DNA of 64,000 nt. It comes from JAUVUV01 sp964548275. Lineage in GTDB: Bacteria > Gemmatimonadota > Glassbacteria > GWA2-58-10. Below the pieces are notes generated by a model. The model worked only from the letters and a program-made list of their open reading frames with translations. It had not been told where the DNA came from and made no database searches. Every line of letters begins with the position of its first letter. Position 1 is the first letter of the stretch. The stretch is from contig CAZJQI010000018.1 of the NCBI GenBank assembly GCA_964548275.1, positions 1 to 64,000 on the forward strand, read 5' to 3'. Below are positions 16,594 through 25,043 of the stretch, one piece after another. A program made the position numbers and the translations under genes.

Positions 16594-19500
16594 ATGTCTT
16601 TCAGGGTTACACAGAATCTGCTAAACAACGTGGTTCTCTCCAATTTGAACCGAAATGTGGACAGGCTGATGAAAATCCAGTCCCACCTTTCCAGCGGGAA
16701 GAGGATTTTGCGGCCCTCCGATGACCCGGTAGGTACCTCCACGGCAATGCGCTTGCGCACAAGGTTATCGGAAACAAACCAACATTTACGCAACATGGAA
16801 CAGGGAGAGACCCAGATCAACTATACCGACAATGTTTTCGATGATATCAGCGGGCTGCTGATGAGGGCCCAGGATCTGGCGATCAGCCAGGCCAATGTCA
16901 CCGCTGACTACCGCACCCGCACGGCCGTGGCCCAGGAGCTAACCGCACTGATCGACCAGTTCGTGGACCTTCTCAATACACGGGTCGGGAATCGCTACCT
17001 GTTCGCCGGTTTCGAGACTCTTGTTGAGCCTTACAAGCAGACAGAAACAGGGCTTACTTATCTGGGCGACTCCGGCGAGTTGAATTTTGAAATCGAGAGT
17101 GGAACTACATTGAGCACCAATATCCCAGGTTCCATCCTTATACCAACAGTTGTGGCTGACCTGGGTGGACACTCCAATCTTTTCTCTTATGTGGAAAGGT
17201 CGATTCCCCTGGGTAAGCGCAAGCTGGTTGAATTCAACCATGGCACCGGGGTGGATGAAGGATTCATCCAGGTGACCAATCGGTCCGGCCAGATTGCCAG
17301 GATAGATTTACGCGAAGCGAAAACTCTTGAGGATGTTGCCTTCCGACTCTCCAATGCTAACGATCTGGACGGCAGAAGGATGGCGATTAATGTCACGATT
17401 GATGAGAACCTGCGAGCCCTGGTGGTTGAGGATACCTCATTGCCGAATGACTACATTTCAGGCCAGAGGATCGAGATCGAAGATCTCGGAAACTGGCGAG
17501 TTGCCCGCCAGTTGGGAATTCTCGGTGAATCTGAAGAGGGTTCGAACGTGCTCACCGGACGGGACCTCGCACCGCTCGAGCTGACTACCCATCTCGATTG
17601 TCTCAATCGAGGCAGCGGTGTGGAGCTGGGTAAGTTCAAGATTACCGATAGAGTTGGAAACAGCGCGGTTATCGATATCTCTCATGCGGAAACTCTCACA
17701 GACGTGCGCGAACTGATCAACCAGGCGGGCACCAATATCCGTGCCGAGATAAACACCGGCGGCAACGGGATCCTGATTGTCGACGGAACCTCGGCAATGG
17801 TCGAGGGAACGATCAGGATAACCGAGTTCGGCGAGAATACGCATGCGGCAAGAGACCTGGGAATCCTTACCCCTGAAGGTGGAGCCACAGGCAATATCTA
17901 TTTCGGAGAATCTCTCGATCCGAATATCACCGAGGATACTCCGATCTCGCTGATGAATCGTGCTCGGGGATTCGATCTGGGTGAAATAGTTGTGGAAAAC
18001 GGCCCGAAACGCGGTGCGATTAATTTAACTAAAGCCGCCACTGCAGGAGACATAATCCGGATTATCAAAGAATCCGGACTCGACCTCGATGCGAGGATCA
18101 ACGACCAGGGAACGGGCATTTCGGTCACCAGCACAGTAGGTGGAAGAACGTTGAAAATCACCGACGGCATAGGAAGCTTTACCGCCACTCTGCTCGGCAT
18201 CCAGGGAAGCCGCAACGTGCTGGTTGACCCGGTCAATCCTATTGGAGCCGAAAGCAAACTTCTGCCTGCAGTCGATGGAGAAACCCGGCTGAACGACCTC
18301 AACAAGGGCCGTGGAGTGGCCTCCGGAGTGATCAAAATCACCGATTCCCTGGGCAATGTGCAATATATCGATATCACTGGTGTCAACACAATCCAGGGCG
18401 TTCTGAACCTGATCAACGAGATCGGGGCCGAGGGCCAGGGTCTGATAAACGTTGTTGCCGAGCTGTCCCCGGACCAGCAGGGGATTTCGATTATCGATAA
18501 AATCATACCCAACACGATAATCCAGAAAATTACCACCACCGGCGCGCTGAGTGCGGATATAAACGATCTCGCTGCCGGAGAGGCTATTGTGGTTAATGTC
18601 TTCAAATCCATAGACGGGAGCGAGATTGCCAGCCACATGGATGTGGTTCCCAAGCCTGCAGCGGGAGAGATTTCTCTCGCCGGAATTATCGAAACGATTG
18701 ATAAGGAAACCCGCCAGATATCACTCCGCACCCCGGACGGCATTTTATACAATGTTCTCAGCCAGCAGCCGGTTGACAATTTCTTTATCGGCCAGTCGAT
18801 GCATGTCAACGGGGAAATAAGCCCCAGCGGCGATTTTTCCGCTCGTACCGTGGCCCTGGTTGAAAGTCCCGATACCGGGGAAGAACAGCTGGTTGGCCGG
18901 ATCGAATCCGTGGACCTTGCGAACAGAACGGTTAGCCTCACCCTGGAGGACGGCTCTACCCGCCAGATAAAGCTGATCACCGAAAGGGGTCTGATCAAGA
19001 TCGAGGATACCGCCGACGGCACGACTGCAGCGGACCTGGGGATTCGCGGGGTAAGCGTGGTGGGCAGCGACAGGATCGTGGGTTCGGCTCTCGATCCACT
19101 CATTACCACGAGCACCAACCTCAGCCTGCTTAACGGCGGGACATTTATTCCGGGCAAGATCAGGATCGCCAACGGAGACAGGGATGTGGCTGTCGATCTG
19201 AGCAACGCGGAAACAATTAACGACCTTCTCGCCCTGATCAATACCTCGGCCGCAGCGGTGGTCGCCTCGATCAATGATGCCGGCACGGGAATTTCCCTGC
19301 GCAGCCGGATAAACGGCACTACGCTGATGGCTACTAAAATCACGCTGAAAAATCCGGATGGATCGAACAAGGTCTATCCGGACGGCACCACGATTTTCGA
19401 TAAAACAGCCGACCTGCTGGGACTTACAGGAAGCGAGGATATACTGGGCAACCTGTTTTTCCTGCGTAACGCGTTGTTGGAAAATAATCAGCAGGATATC

Positions 19501-19764
19501 CAGAAAACCCTGAACAAATTCCCACAAGGGCTCAACAGGATTTTGAACCAGAGAACTAAAATCGGCGCCCGGGCAAACCAGCTCGACACTACCCAGGACC
19601 GCGGACTGGACAGCAACTTGAGCAACACTGAAATCCTGAGCGGAGTCGAGGACCTGGATGTGGTTGAAGCGATAAGCGAGCTGGCCGCACAGGAAAACGC
19701 TTTCAATGCAGCACTTGGAGCGGCAAGCAGGATTATCATGCCCTCCCTGCTCGATTTTCTCTGA
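16594..19764 (+). CDS. flgL: Giant flagellar hook-filament junction protein FlgL with internal repeat region
   Basis: The ends of this 1056-aa protein are FlgL. The N-terminus has LSSGKRILRPSDDPVGTSTA and a coiled D0/D1 region to about residue 150; the C-terminus from about 942 has KIGARANQLDTTQDR and a final helix EAISELAAQENAFNAALGA. FlgL is usually 300-400 aa, so about 750 residues are inserted in the surface-exposed part. The insert has five copies of a Flagellin-IN-like unit starting near residues 213, 336, 454, 569 and 846, with the pattern LN.G.GV..G.I.ITD..G....ID...A.TI.D....IN. Between copies four and five lie two beta-rich GIIETID / GRIESVD units near 697 and 768. The frame is open throughout, and AAGGG precedes the ATG. 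Confidence 0.9.
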   Translation: MSFRVTQNLLNNVVLSNLNRNVDRLMKIQSHLSSGKRILRPSDDPVGTSTAMRLRTRLSETNQHLRNMEQGETQINYTDNVFDDISGLLMRAQDLAISQANVTADYRTRTAVAQELTALIDQFVDLLNTRVGNRYLFAGFETLVEPYKQTETGLTYLGDSGELNFEIESGTTLSTNIPGSILIPTVVADLGGHSNLFSYVERSIPLGKRKLVEFNHGTGVDEGFIQVTNRSGQIARIDLREAKTLEDVAFRLSNANDLDGRRMAINVTIDENLRALVVEDTSLPNDYISGQRIEIEDLGNWRVARQLGILGESEEGSNVLTGRDLAPLELTTHLDCLNRGSGVELGKFKITDRVGNSAVIDISHAETLTDVRELINQAGTNIRAEINTGGNGILIVDGTSAMVEGTIRITEFGENTHAARDLGILTPEGGATGNIYFGESLDPNITEDTPISLMNRARGFDLGEIVVENGPKRGAINLTKAATAGDIIRIIKESGLDLDARINDQGTGISVTSTVGGRTLKITDGIGSFTATLLGIQGSRNVLVDPVNPIGAESKLLPAVDGETRLNDLNKGRGVASGVIKITDSLGNVQYIDITGVNTIQGVLNLINEIGAEGQGLINVVAELSPDQQGISIIDKIIPNTIIQKITTTGALSADINDLAAGEAIVVNVFKSIDGSEIASHMDVVPKPAAGEISLAGIIETIDKETRQISLRTPDGILYNVLSQQPVDNFFIGQSMHVNGEISPSGDFSARTVALVESPDTGEEQLVGRIESVDLANRTVSLTLEDGSTRQIKLITERGLIKIEDTADGTTAADLGIRGVSVVGSDRIVGSALDPLITTSTNLSLLNGGTFIPGKIRIANGDRDVAVDLSNAETINDLLALINTSAAAVVASINDAGTGISLRSRINGTTLMATKITLKNPDGSNKVYPDGTTIFDKTADLLGLTGSEDILGNLFFLRNALLENNQQDIQKTLNKFPQGLNRILNQRTKIGARANQLDTTQDRGLDSNLSNTEILSGVEDLDVVEAISELAAQENAFNAALGAASRIIMPSLLDFL

Positions 19765-19839
19765 GCAATGATTGATCTTAGCCAGCGAGAATAATTGAAA
19801 AACCGAAGGATTTACACTATAAAAAAAACGGAGGCAGCT

Positions 19840-20352
19840 TTGAAAGTAAACTCTACAAGATTCGGAACTCTCGAGGTCAAGGAGAAGGACATCCTGACTT
19901 TTCCGGAAGGACTGGTCGGCTTTGCAGCCTGCAAGAGATTCTTTATCTATAACAAGGAAAAAAATTCCCCCTTTTTCTGGCTGCAATCAATCAAGGATCC
20001 AAAGCTTGCATTCGTGATCGCAGATCCCGCGCTGTTTTTCCCCGATTACAAGATATCGGCTCGCAGGCAGGAACTGGCAGTCATCGACGCCAAGAACATC
20101 AAGGATCTGATTATCTGTGTGATCACCTCGATCAGCCACGATCCTTTCCGGATGACCGCCAACCTCCAGGGACCACTGGTGATTAATACGGCCAACTGCA
20201 AGGGAAAGCAACTCGTGCTGGTGGATACAAACTATAACACGCGCCATGCGATCCCGATCAAAAAAGAGGCGCTGGGAGTGCCCGAGGGTTTATTCATTCC
20301 ACGAAACAAGCAGGCTGAAGCAGGTGTGAGCACTTCGCTGGTCCTCACTTGA
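19840..20352 (+). CDS. fliW: Flagellar assembly factor FliW, CsrA antagonist
   Basis: FliW binds CsrA and flagellin, so that CsrA is released to repress flagellin translation when unexported flagellin builds up. FGTLEVKEKDILTFPEGLVGF is the family signature and LVLVDTNYNTRHAI fits the C-terminal part. The TTG at 19840 is chosen because a perfect GGAGG lies 5 bases upstream at 19830-19834; starting at an upstream TTG (19795) would add 15 residues with no family match. This gives 170 aa, near the usual 150. Its place after csrA and flgL supports the regulatory pairing. Confidence 0.95.
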   Translation: MKVNSTRFGTLEVKEKDILTFPEGLVGFAACKRFFIYNKEKNSPFFWLQSIKDPKLAFVIADPALFFPDYKISARRQELAVIDAKNIKDLIICVITSISHDPFRMTANLQGPLVINTANCKGKQLVLVDTNYNTRHAIPIKKEALGVPEGLFIPRNKQAEAGVSTSLVLT

Positions 20353-20839
20353 GACCGCTTTTGCGGCGCGAGTATTAACCCCCGCCGTGCCTGATCCCGG
20401 TTAAAGTTTCGTTCACTAAAAAGCGGCTGAACCTGATTAGCCTGACAGGTACCGGGTACGAGATCTGCACGTATGTTCAGCTCAGGGAACTCGGCGGCTG
20501 CGACAATTAGAACTCTTCCCTCCGCTAAAATAAAAAAAAGTGCTATTGCCTGTCAGCCGGTATGCCGGCTGTGTTACAAGTGGGGAGAAAAATTCTCTCT
20601 GATGCTGTTCAGGTGTAAATTCCCTGCCTCCGGTTTACACCTTCACTCCGGGATATCCTCACGGAAACTTCACTCACGCCCGGCCTTTCGATTCAGATTA
20701 GTCCAAGATGATCATTGACAATGATAATATTCCTTATTCAGTTTATATTTGTCTAAATTTAACCCGCAGGAATCCGATTCTGGCATTCTATCGGCCAATG
20801 ATTCGAATTCAACGCGATTGATACGGGTTCTAAGAACTC
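20353..20839. other. Intergenic gap with small inverted repeats
   Basis: No gene is seen in this stretch of 487 bp. It holds a hairpin CAGCCGG-TATG-CCGGCTG near 20560, an 8-bp inverted repeat GGTGTAAA/TTTACACC near 20611-20642, and a perfect 7-1-7 palindrome at 20711-20725 listed separately. TAAAGTTT near 20402 resembles a sigma-28 -35 box, but the matching -10 is poor and 13 rather than 11 bases away, so no promoter is claimed from it. Confidence 0.5.
20711..20725. promoter_or_regulatory. 7-1-7 palindrome, possible operator
   Basis: ATCATTG-A-CAATGAT is a perfect 15-bp inverted repeat with one central base. It contains TTGACA at 20715-20720, which could be a -35 box, although no convincing -10 follows at 16-18 bases. 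The 7-1-7 layout is that used by Fur-family repressors, but the bases differ from the known Fur and PerR boxes. It lies 115 bp before the aminotransferase gene. Confidence 0.35.
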
Positions 20840-21991
20840 ATGCAAAAGATAGAGTTTTTCAGGCATAATATCGGTGTGCGTGAAATCAGGGAAGTAAACC
20901 GGGTCCTTCGCGGACTTTTCCTGACCACAGGCAGAGAGGTGGAGCGTTTCGAGAAAGAATTCGCCGCTTACCTTGACATTCCTCATGTGGTGGGCGTGAC
21001 CAGTTGTACGGCTGCTCTTCAGCTTGCGCTTACCGGCCTCGGAGTCGGGCCTGGAGATGAGGTAATCACCACCCCGATGACATTCGCTGCCACTGCCCTG
21101 GCCGTGATGCAGGCCTCGGCCACGCCAGTGTTTGTCGATGTCGAGCCTGAAACCGGGAATCTGGATGCGGAGCTGATCGAGGAAGCTCTCACCCCGCGCA
21201 CGAAGGCTATTCTGCCGGTTCACCTCTACGGCCAGATGTGCGACATGCACGCCATCCGCCGGATCGCCGACCGCCATGGCCTGGCCGTGGTGGAGGATGC
21301 GGCCCATGCTCTGGAGGCCGAACGCGATGGCGTGAGGGTGGGTGAACTCTCAGATGCGGCCTGTTTCTCATTCTACCCCACCAAGAGTATCACCTGCGGG
21401 GAGGGCGGTGCTGTGGCCACCCGGAGCGAACGTCTCGCCTGCGACATTCGACGCATGCGCCACCACGGGATGGACAAATCCGCCGCAGAGAGATATGGCA
21501 AAGATGAGGTGAGTTATGCAATCACGATGATGGGCTGGAAATATAATATGGGCAATATTCAGGCTGCACTTCTGCTGGGGCAGCTCGAACGGGTGGAAAA
21601 ATTTCTACGCAAAAGGACGCGGCTTGCCGCCCGTTACAGTAAAAAACTCGAACGTGTTCCGGGTGTAAAAATCCCGCGGCTGATCCAGAACTGCCGCCAC
21701 GGCTGGCACCTGTTCACAATCCTCGTGCCCCCGGACAGGCGGCAGGAGTTTGTCAGGCAGATAAAGGCGCGGGGTATAGGGGTTTCAATAAACTACATCC
21801 CGGTTCACCTGCAAAAGTTTTTCAAAGAGAAATTCGGTTTCCGTAAAGGCGCCTTCCCCACCGCAGAGGCTATCGGTGCAAGCACTGTCAGCCTGCCGCT
21901 GTATGCGAAACTCACAATCAAAGAGCAGGATGTCGTGGTGCATGCTGTCAGAGAACTGGCCGAAGAATTGAATTTCAGGGGATGTATTTAG
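20840..21991 (+). CDS. DegT/DnrJ/EryC1/StrS family sugar aminotransferase
   Basis: This PLP-dependent enzyme transfers an amino group to a nucleotide-linked keto-sugar. The PLP lysine lies in SFYPTKSITCGEGGAV, with the DVEPETGNLDAELIEEAL and VEDAAHALEA segments of the fold before it. YNMGNIQAALLLGQLERVEK is the usual dimer-interface region. The length of 383 aa is normal. PseC, which makes the pseudaminic acid precursor used on flagellins, belongs to this family and the gene sits just after the flagellar cluster, so flagellin glycan synthesis is possible, but LPS or capsule sugars are equally possible. The stop codon TAG lies in the first bases of a cloverleaf repeat, so the last residues could be altered by insertion. 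Confidence 0.9.
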   Translation: MQKIEFFRHNIGVREIREVNRVLRGLFLTTGREVERFEKEFAAYLDIPHVVGVTSCTAALQLALTGLGVGPGDEVITTPMTFAATALAVMQASATPVFVDVEPETGNLDAELIEEALTPRTKAILPVHLYGQMCDMHAIRRIADRHGLAVVEDAAHALEAERDGVRVGELSDAACFSFYPTKSITCGEGGAVATRSERLACDIRRMRHHGMDKSAAERYGKDEVSYAITMMGWKYNMGNIQAALLLGQLERVEKFLRKRTRLAARYSKKLERVPGVKIPRLIQNCRHGWHLFTILVPPDRRQEFVRQIKARGIGVSINYIPVHLQKFFKEKFGFRKGAFPTAEAIGASTVSLPLYAKLTIKEQDVVVHAVRELAEELNFRGCI

Positions 21992-22199
21992 CCCGTTTTT
22001 TTCATGAAAGCCAGACCCTGACAGTGCTGATCACTTATTTTCAGCATTTTATCAGCTACCGGGGGAGGGGGCGGCGGCTGTGCGACTTCAGTCGCACCGC
22101 CCGTTGCGCTTGCGCAACGGTGCGCATTTCATGCGCCCGCCGCCCCCCGAGCCATGGGAAAACATCACCTCTTATTAATTTATGAATAATTCAGGCTAA
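21988..22199. repeat. Cloverleaf-type interspersed repeat, copy 2 (inverted relative to copy 1)
   Basis: This is the reverse-complement relative of the element at 1910-2124. All three hairpin stems are conserved: GTGCGAC-TTCA-GTCGCAC, CGTTGCGC-TT-GCGCAACG and GCGCAT-TTC-ATGCGC. The outer G-rich and C-rich runs are also kept, as are long flanks such as GACAGTGCT-ATCACTTATTTTCA. Two of the three loops differ while the stems are kept, which fits selection on structure. The ends TTAGCC (21988-21993) and GGCTAA (22194-22199) are inverted repeats. The element starts on the stop codon of the aminotransferase gene. Confidence 0.85.
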
Positions 22200-22201
22200 T
22201 G

Positions 22202-22319
22202 TAGTGTCCCGGAAATAAGGTTCCATATTATGCAGGGGCGCACGGCCGTGCGCCCCTGTGGGTGGTTTTTACCGAAACCAGGGAATAACGTACCTTTGGT
22301 CCATTATTTTCGGAGTAGA
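22202..22319. repeat. Short inverted-repeat element with a 20-bp perfect palindrome
   Basis: The left end TAGTGTCCCGGAAATAAGG resembles the ends of the 188-bp repeats at 47883 and 55564. A perfect palindrome GGGCGCACGGCCGTGCGCCC follows at 22236-22255, with CA and TG extending it by imperfect pairs. From 22233 to 22318 the sequence is close to identical with 57065-57150. The right end CCATTATTTTCGGAG is an imperfect inverted match to the left end. It abuts the cloverleaf element, so two mobile-like units were inserted side by side. Confidence 0.7.
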
Positions 22320-22472
22320 TTAACACCCCTTTTTCCGGCTACTTATCTAGTCAACTCAAAGATTTAATCCAACCCAGCACCCAATTTGCCTTCTTTATTG
22401 ATCCAATCAGTTCAATGCTTTAATTTTACCAAACTGATTACAAGCTGACAGAAACCCTCTGAGGAGGATTTC

Positions 22473-25043
22473 ATGGCTCGTCTGGCTCAAATGATCGCAG
22501 CAACCGCCGCCCGGTATCGCGACAAAGCCGCATTTATCGATTATTCCTCCCCAGGCGTGAAAGAGGTCACTTTCGGCGGTATCTGGTCAGGAGCCTGCCG
22601 TCTGGCCGAAAAACTTGCTCTAACTGAATTTCCGACAGGCTCCATAGTTGTGCTCTCCGGTGCCAACAGCCCTGAGTGGGCCTCCGCCTGCCTCGGGATC
22701 CACCTGGCAGGGCAAACCGTCACCCCTATCGATCCTGAAATCTCAGACGAGGAACTCGGTAACATTCTCTCGATTCTCGAACCAGCGGCCGCAGTCTGTG
22801 ACAGCAAGCTCTCAACTCGATTCGAAAACAGCGTTCCCCTGGTAATAGAACTCCAATCCCTTGACCTGAGTCCTGCTGAAATAAGCTTTGAAGCAAAGCC
22901 GGTCAGGGGGGATCAGCCGGTTTCGATAATCTTTACCTCGGGTTCGACAAGCAGACCGAAAGGAGTAATGCTCAGCGAGAAGAACTTTATACACAATGTC
23001 GAGACGCTGGCTTCTACCAGAGGATTGATCAGTGCGGCCGATCGTATGCTCAACCTTCTGCCCCTTCACCACGTTTATCCGTTCACCACTACACTGCTCA
23101 CTCCGCTCTGTGTCGGGGCAACAGTGATCTATCCCCGCTCGTTCAAGGGCTCCGATATTATGGAGGCGGCCCGCCAGCAGCGGGCCACGATCATAGTTGT
23201 CGTTCCCCGGGTACTCCAGGCGATGCATGATAGAATACTCTCTACCGTCAAGAAAGAGAATTTTTTCAAGCAGGCTGTTTTCAGGCTGCTGCTCAAGCTC
23301 GGGAGCCTGGGAATAGAGAGAGGGTTTCGCCCGGGGCGGTTTTTGATACGGAAAGTGCACCTGAACCTTCCCGCCCTCCGGTTCTTCGCCTGCGGAGGGG
23401 CACGGCTGGATTCCCTTATCCACCGCGATCTGGCAACGCTGGGTTTCAGAATCCTCGAGGCTTACGGCCTGAGTGAGACAGCACCGATTGCAACTATCAA
23501 TTCGCTGCGCAAACCTGTTTTCGGGTCGGTGGGAAAGCCGGCTCCAGGTGTGGAAATCAAGTTCGAGCAAACAGACCCGGCCCTGGATGAAAAAGAGGTG
23601 CTGGTTCGCGGGCCTAACGTGATGCTTGGCTACTGGCGCCTCCCGGAAGTCAACGAGCAGGCGTTCCTCGAGGGCTGGTTCCGCACCGGGGATCTGGGCT
23701 ATCTGGACGGCAAGGGAAATCTTTACCTGTGCGGAAGGTCAAAGGAGATGATCGTTCTGCCCTCAGGGAAAAACATCTATCCGGAAGGACTGGAGAAAGT
23801 TTACTCGCGCGGCAGCCTGATCGAAGAGATTTGTATCTGCTTGAGGCCCGACCGAAAAGGCGAACATCTGGCAGCAGTGGTCGTTCCGGATCGCGAGGAA
23901 ATTCAGCGGAGAAAGATCTCGCGCATCTACGAGGAAATCAAGTTCGAGATCGAAAATCTCTCTGTCGGGCTTCCCTCCTACCAGCGGATTAACGAAATCC
24001 TCCTGTTCAAGGACCCGTTGCCCAGGACACGGCTGGGTAAACTGAAACGCTATGCGATCATGGAAACCCTGGAAGCCGAAAGCAAGAAAGTCGCTCCAGC
24101 AACCCAGACATTCGGCCAGGAGCAGGAACCGCAGGATGAACTGCTGGTGTTTGTCAAGCAGAAACTGCGTCTGGACAGAAACGTTACAGGAAGAGAAAAT
24201 CTCGAACTCGACCTCGGTCTGGACTCCATTGCCAAGCTTGATTTCCTCTCTGATTTCGAAACCCGATTCGGCGCGGCTCTCACTGATGAGCAGGCCAGCG
24301 TCGTGCTCACTGTAGATGACCTTCGTCCGTTTCTGAAGGCAGCAGAGGCGGGCGCAACGCAAGAGGAGGGTTTGAGAAAACGGAGAATCCTCACCCCCCT
24401 GGCAGAGCTGGTGGACCTTAAAGAGGGAGCCTGGGGTCAGCTTTTACGATTGGTGTTCCGATTCAAGTTCAAGCTGATTTTCCGCCTGCTGTTCGGTGCC
24501 CGTATCACCGGAATCGAGAATCTTCCCTGTGAGGGTGCTTATATTATCGCGCCGAATCACGTTTCCTATATCGACGCCCTGCTGATCCACGCGCTGGTTC
24601 CCAGGAATGTGAGCAAGCGCCTCTTTTCTTTGGCAATAGCCGGCATTTTCAACCGTTTTCCTTTTGCGCAGATCAGCTACCGTGCACGGGTGATCAAGAC
24701 CGGCACAGTCGAAACCACTGCCAAGTCTCTTCATTACGCAGAACAGATCCTCAAGTTAGGTTATCCGCTCATTCTTTTCCCTGAGGGCAAGCGCTCGATC
24801 GACGGCAAAGTGGACGAGCCAAAACTCGGTGCAGCCTTACTGGCTCTCAAGTGCAGGGTGCCGCTCGTTCCCGTACACCTGCGGGGCATGGAAAAAATTC
24901 TTTCTCGGATGCACCCTGGAATAAACCTCGGCCCTCTGGAAGCCGAAATTCTTCCCCCCATTCCTCCGGAGGGCACCGAAGAAAAAATTCTAGGCCGCTG
25001 GCTGAAAACTATCCGGGAAAGGGAGCTGCGCCATGCAACTTGA
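22473..25043 (+). CDS. Trifunctional acyl-activating ligase / acyl carrier / glycerophosphate acyltransferase fusion
   Basis: The 856-aa protein carries a complete acyl transfer route. Residues 1 to about 540 are an AMP-binding ligase with IFTSGSTSRPKGVMLSEK (about 152-169), the GxGE-like EAYGLSET and the FRTGDLGYLDGKG hinge. Residues about 550-625 are an acyl carrier domain with LGLDSIAKLDF, whose Ser near 585 would take phosphopantetheine. Residues about 660-856 are a PlsC acyltransferase with NHVSYID (near 695) and FPEGKRS (near 769). E. coli Aas has the acyltransferase first and the ligase last and no internal carrier, so the order here is reversed. The likely role is fatty acid activation and phospholipid acylation. 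GAGGAGG precedes the ATG. Confidence 0.9.
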   Translation: MARLAQMIAATAARYRDKAAFIDYSSPGVKEVTFGGIWSGACRLAEKLALTEFPTGSIVVLSGANSPEWASACLGIHLAGQTVTPIDPEISDEELGNILSILEPAAAVCDSKLSTRFENSVPLVIELQSLDLSPAEISFEAKPVRGDQPVSIIFTSGSTSRPKGVMLSEKNFIHNVETLASTRGLISAADRMLNLLPLHHVYPFTTTLLTPLCVGATVIYPRSFKGSDIMEAARQQRATIIVVVPRVLQAMHDRILSTVKKENFFKQAVFRLLLKLGSLGIERGFRPGRFLIRKVHLNLPALRFFACGGARLDSLIHRDLATLGFRILEAYGLSETAPIATINSLRKPVFGSVGKPAPGVEIKFEQTDPALDEKEVLVRGPNVMLGYWRLPEVNEQAFLEGWFRTGDLGYLDGKGNLYLCGRSKEMIVLPSGKNIYPEGLEKVYSRGSLIEEICICLRPDRKGEHLAAVVVPDREEIQRRKISRIYEEIKFEIENLSVGLPSYQRINEILLFKDPLPRTRLGKLKRYAIMETLEAESKKVAPATQTFGQEQEPQDELLVFVKQKLRLDRNVTGRENLELDLGLDSIAKLDFLSDFETRFGAALTDEQASVVLTVDDLRPFLKAAEAGATQEEGLRKRRILTPLAELVDLKEGAWGQLLRLVFRFKFKLIFRLLFGARITGIENLPCEGAYIIAPNHVSYIDALLIHALVPRNVSKRLFSLAIAGIFNRFPFAQISYRARVIKTGTVETTAKSLHYAEQILKLGYPLILFPEGKRSIDGKVDEPKLGAALLALKCRVPLVPVHLRGMEKILSRMHPGINLGPLEAEILPPIPPEGTEEKILGRWLKTIRERELRHAT

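Noticed and set aside
17898..19370. A 490-aa frame on the minus strand within flgL
   Set aside because: It is antisense to a well supported gene, has a low-complexity composition rich in Ser, Ile and Leu, and lacks a ribosome site.
20402..20430. Sigma-28-like promoter after fliW
   Set aside because: TAAAGTTT fits the -35 box, but the -10 is poor and two bases too far away, and no flagellin gene follows.
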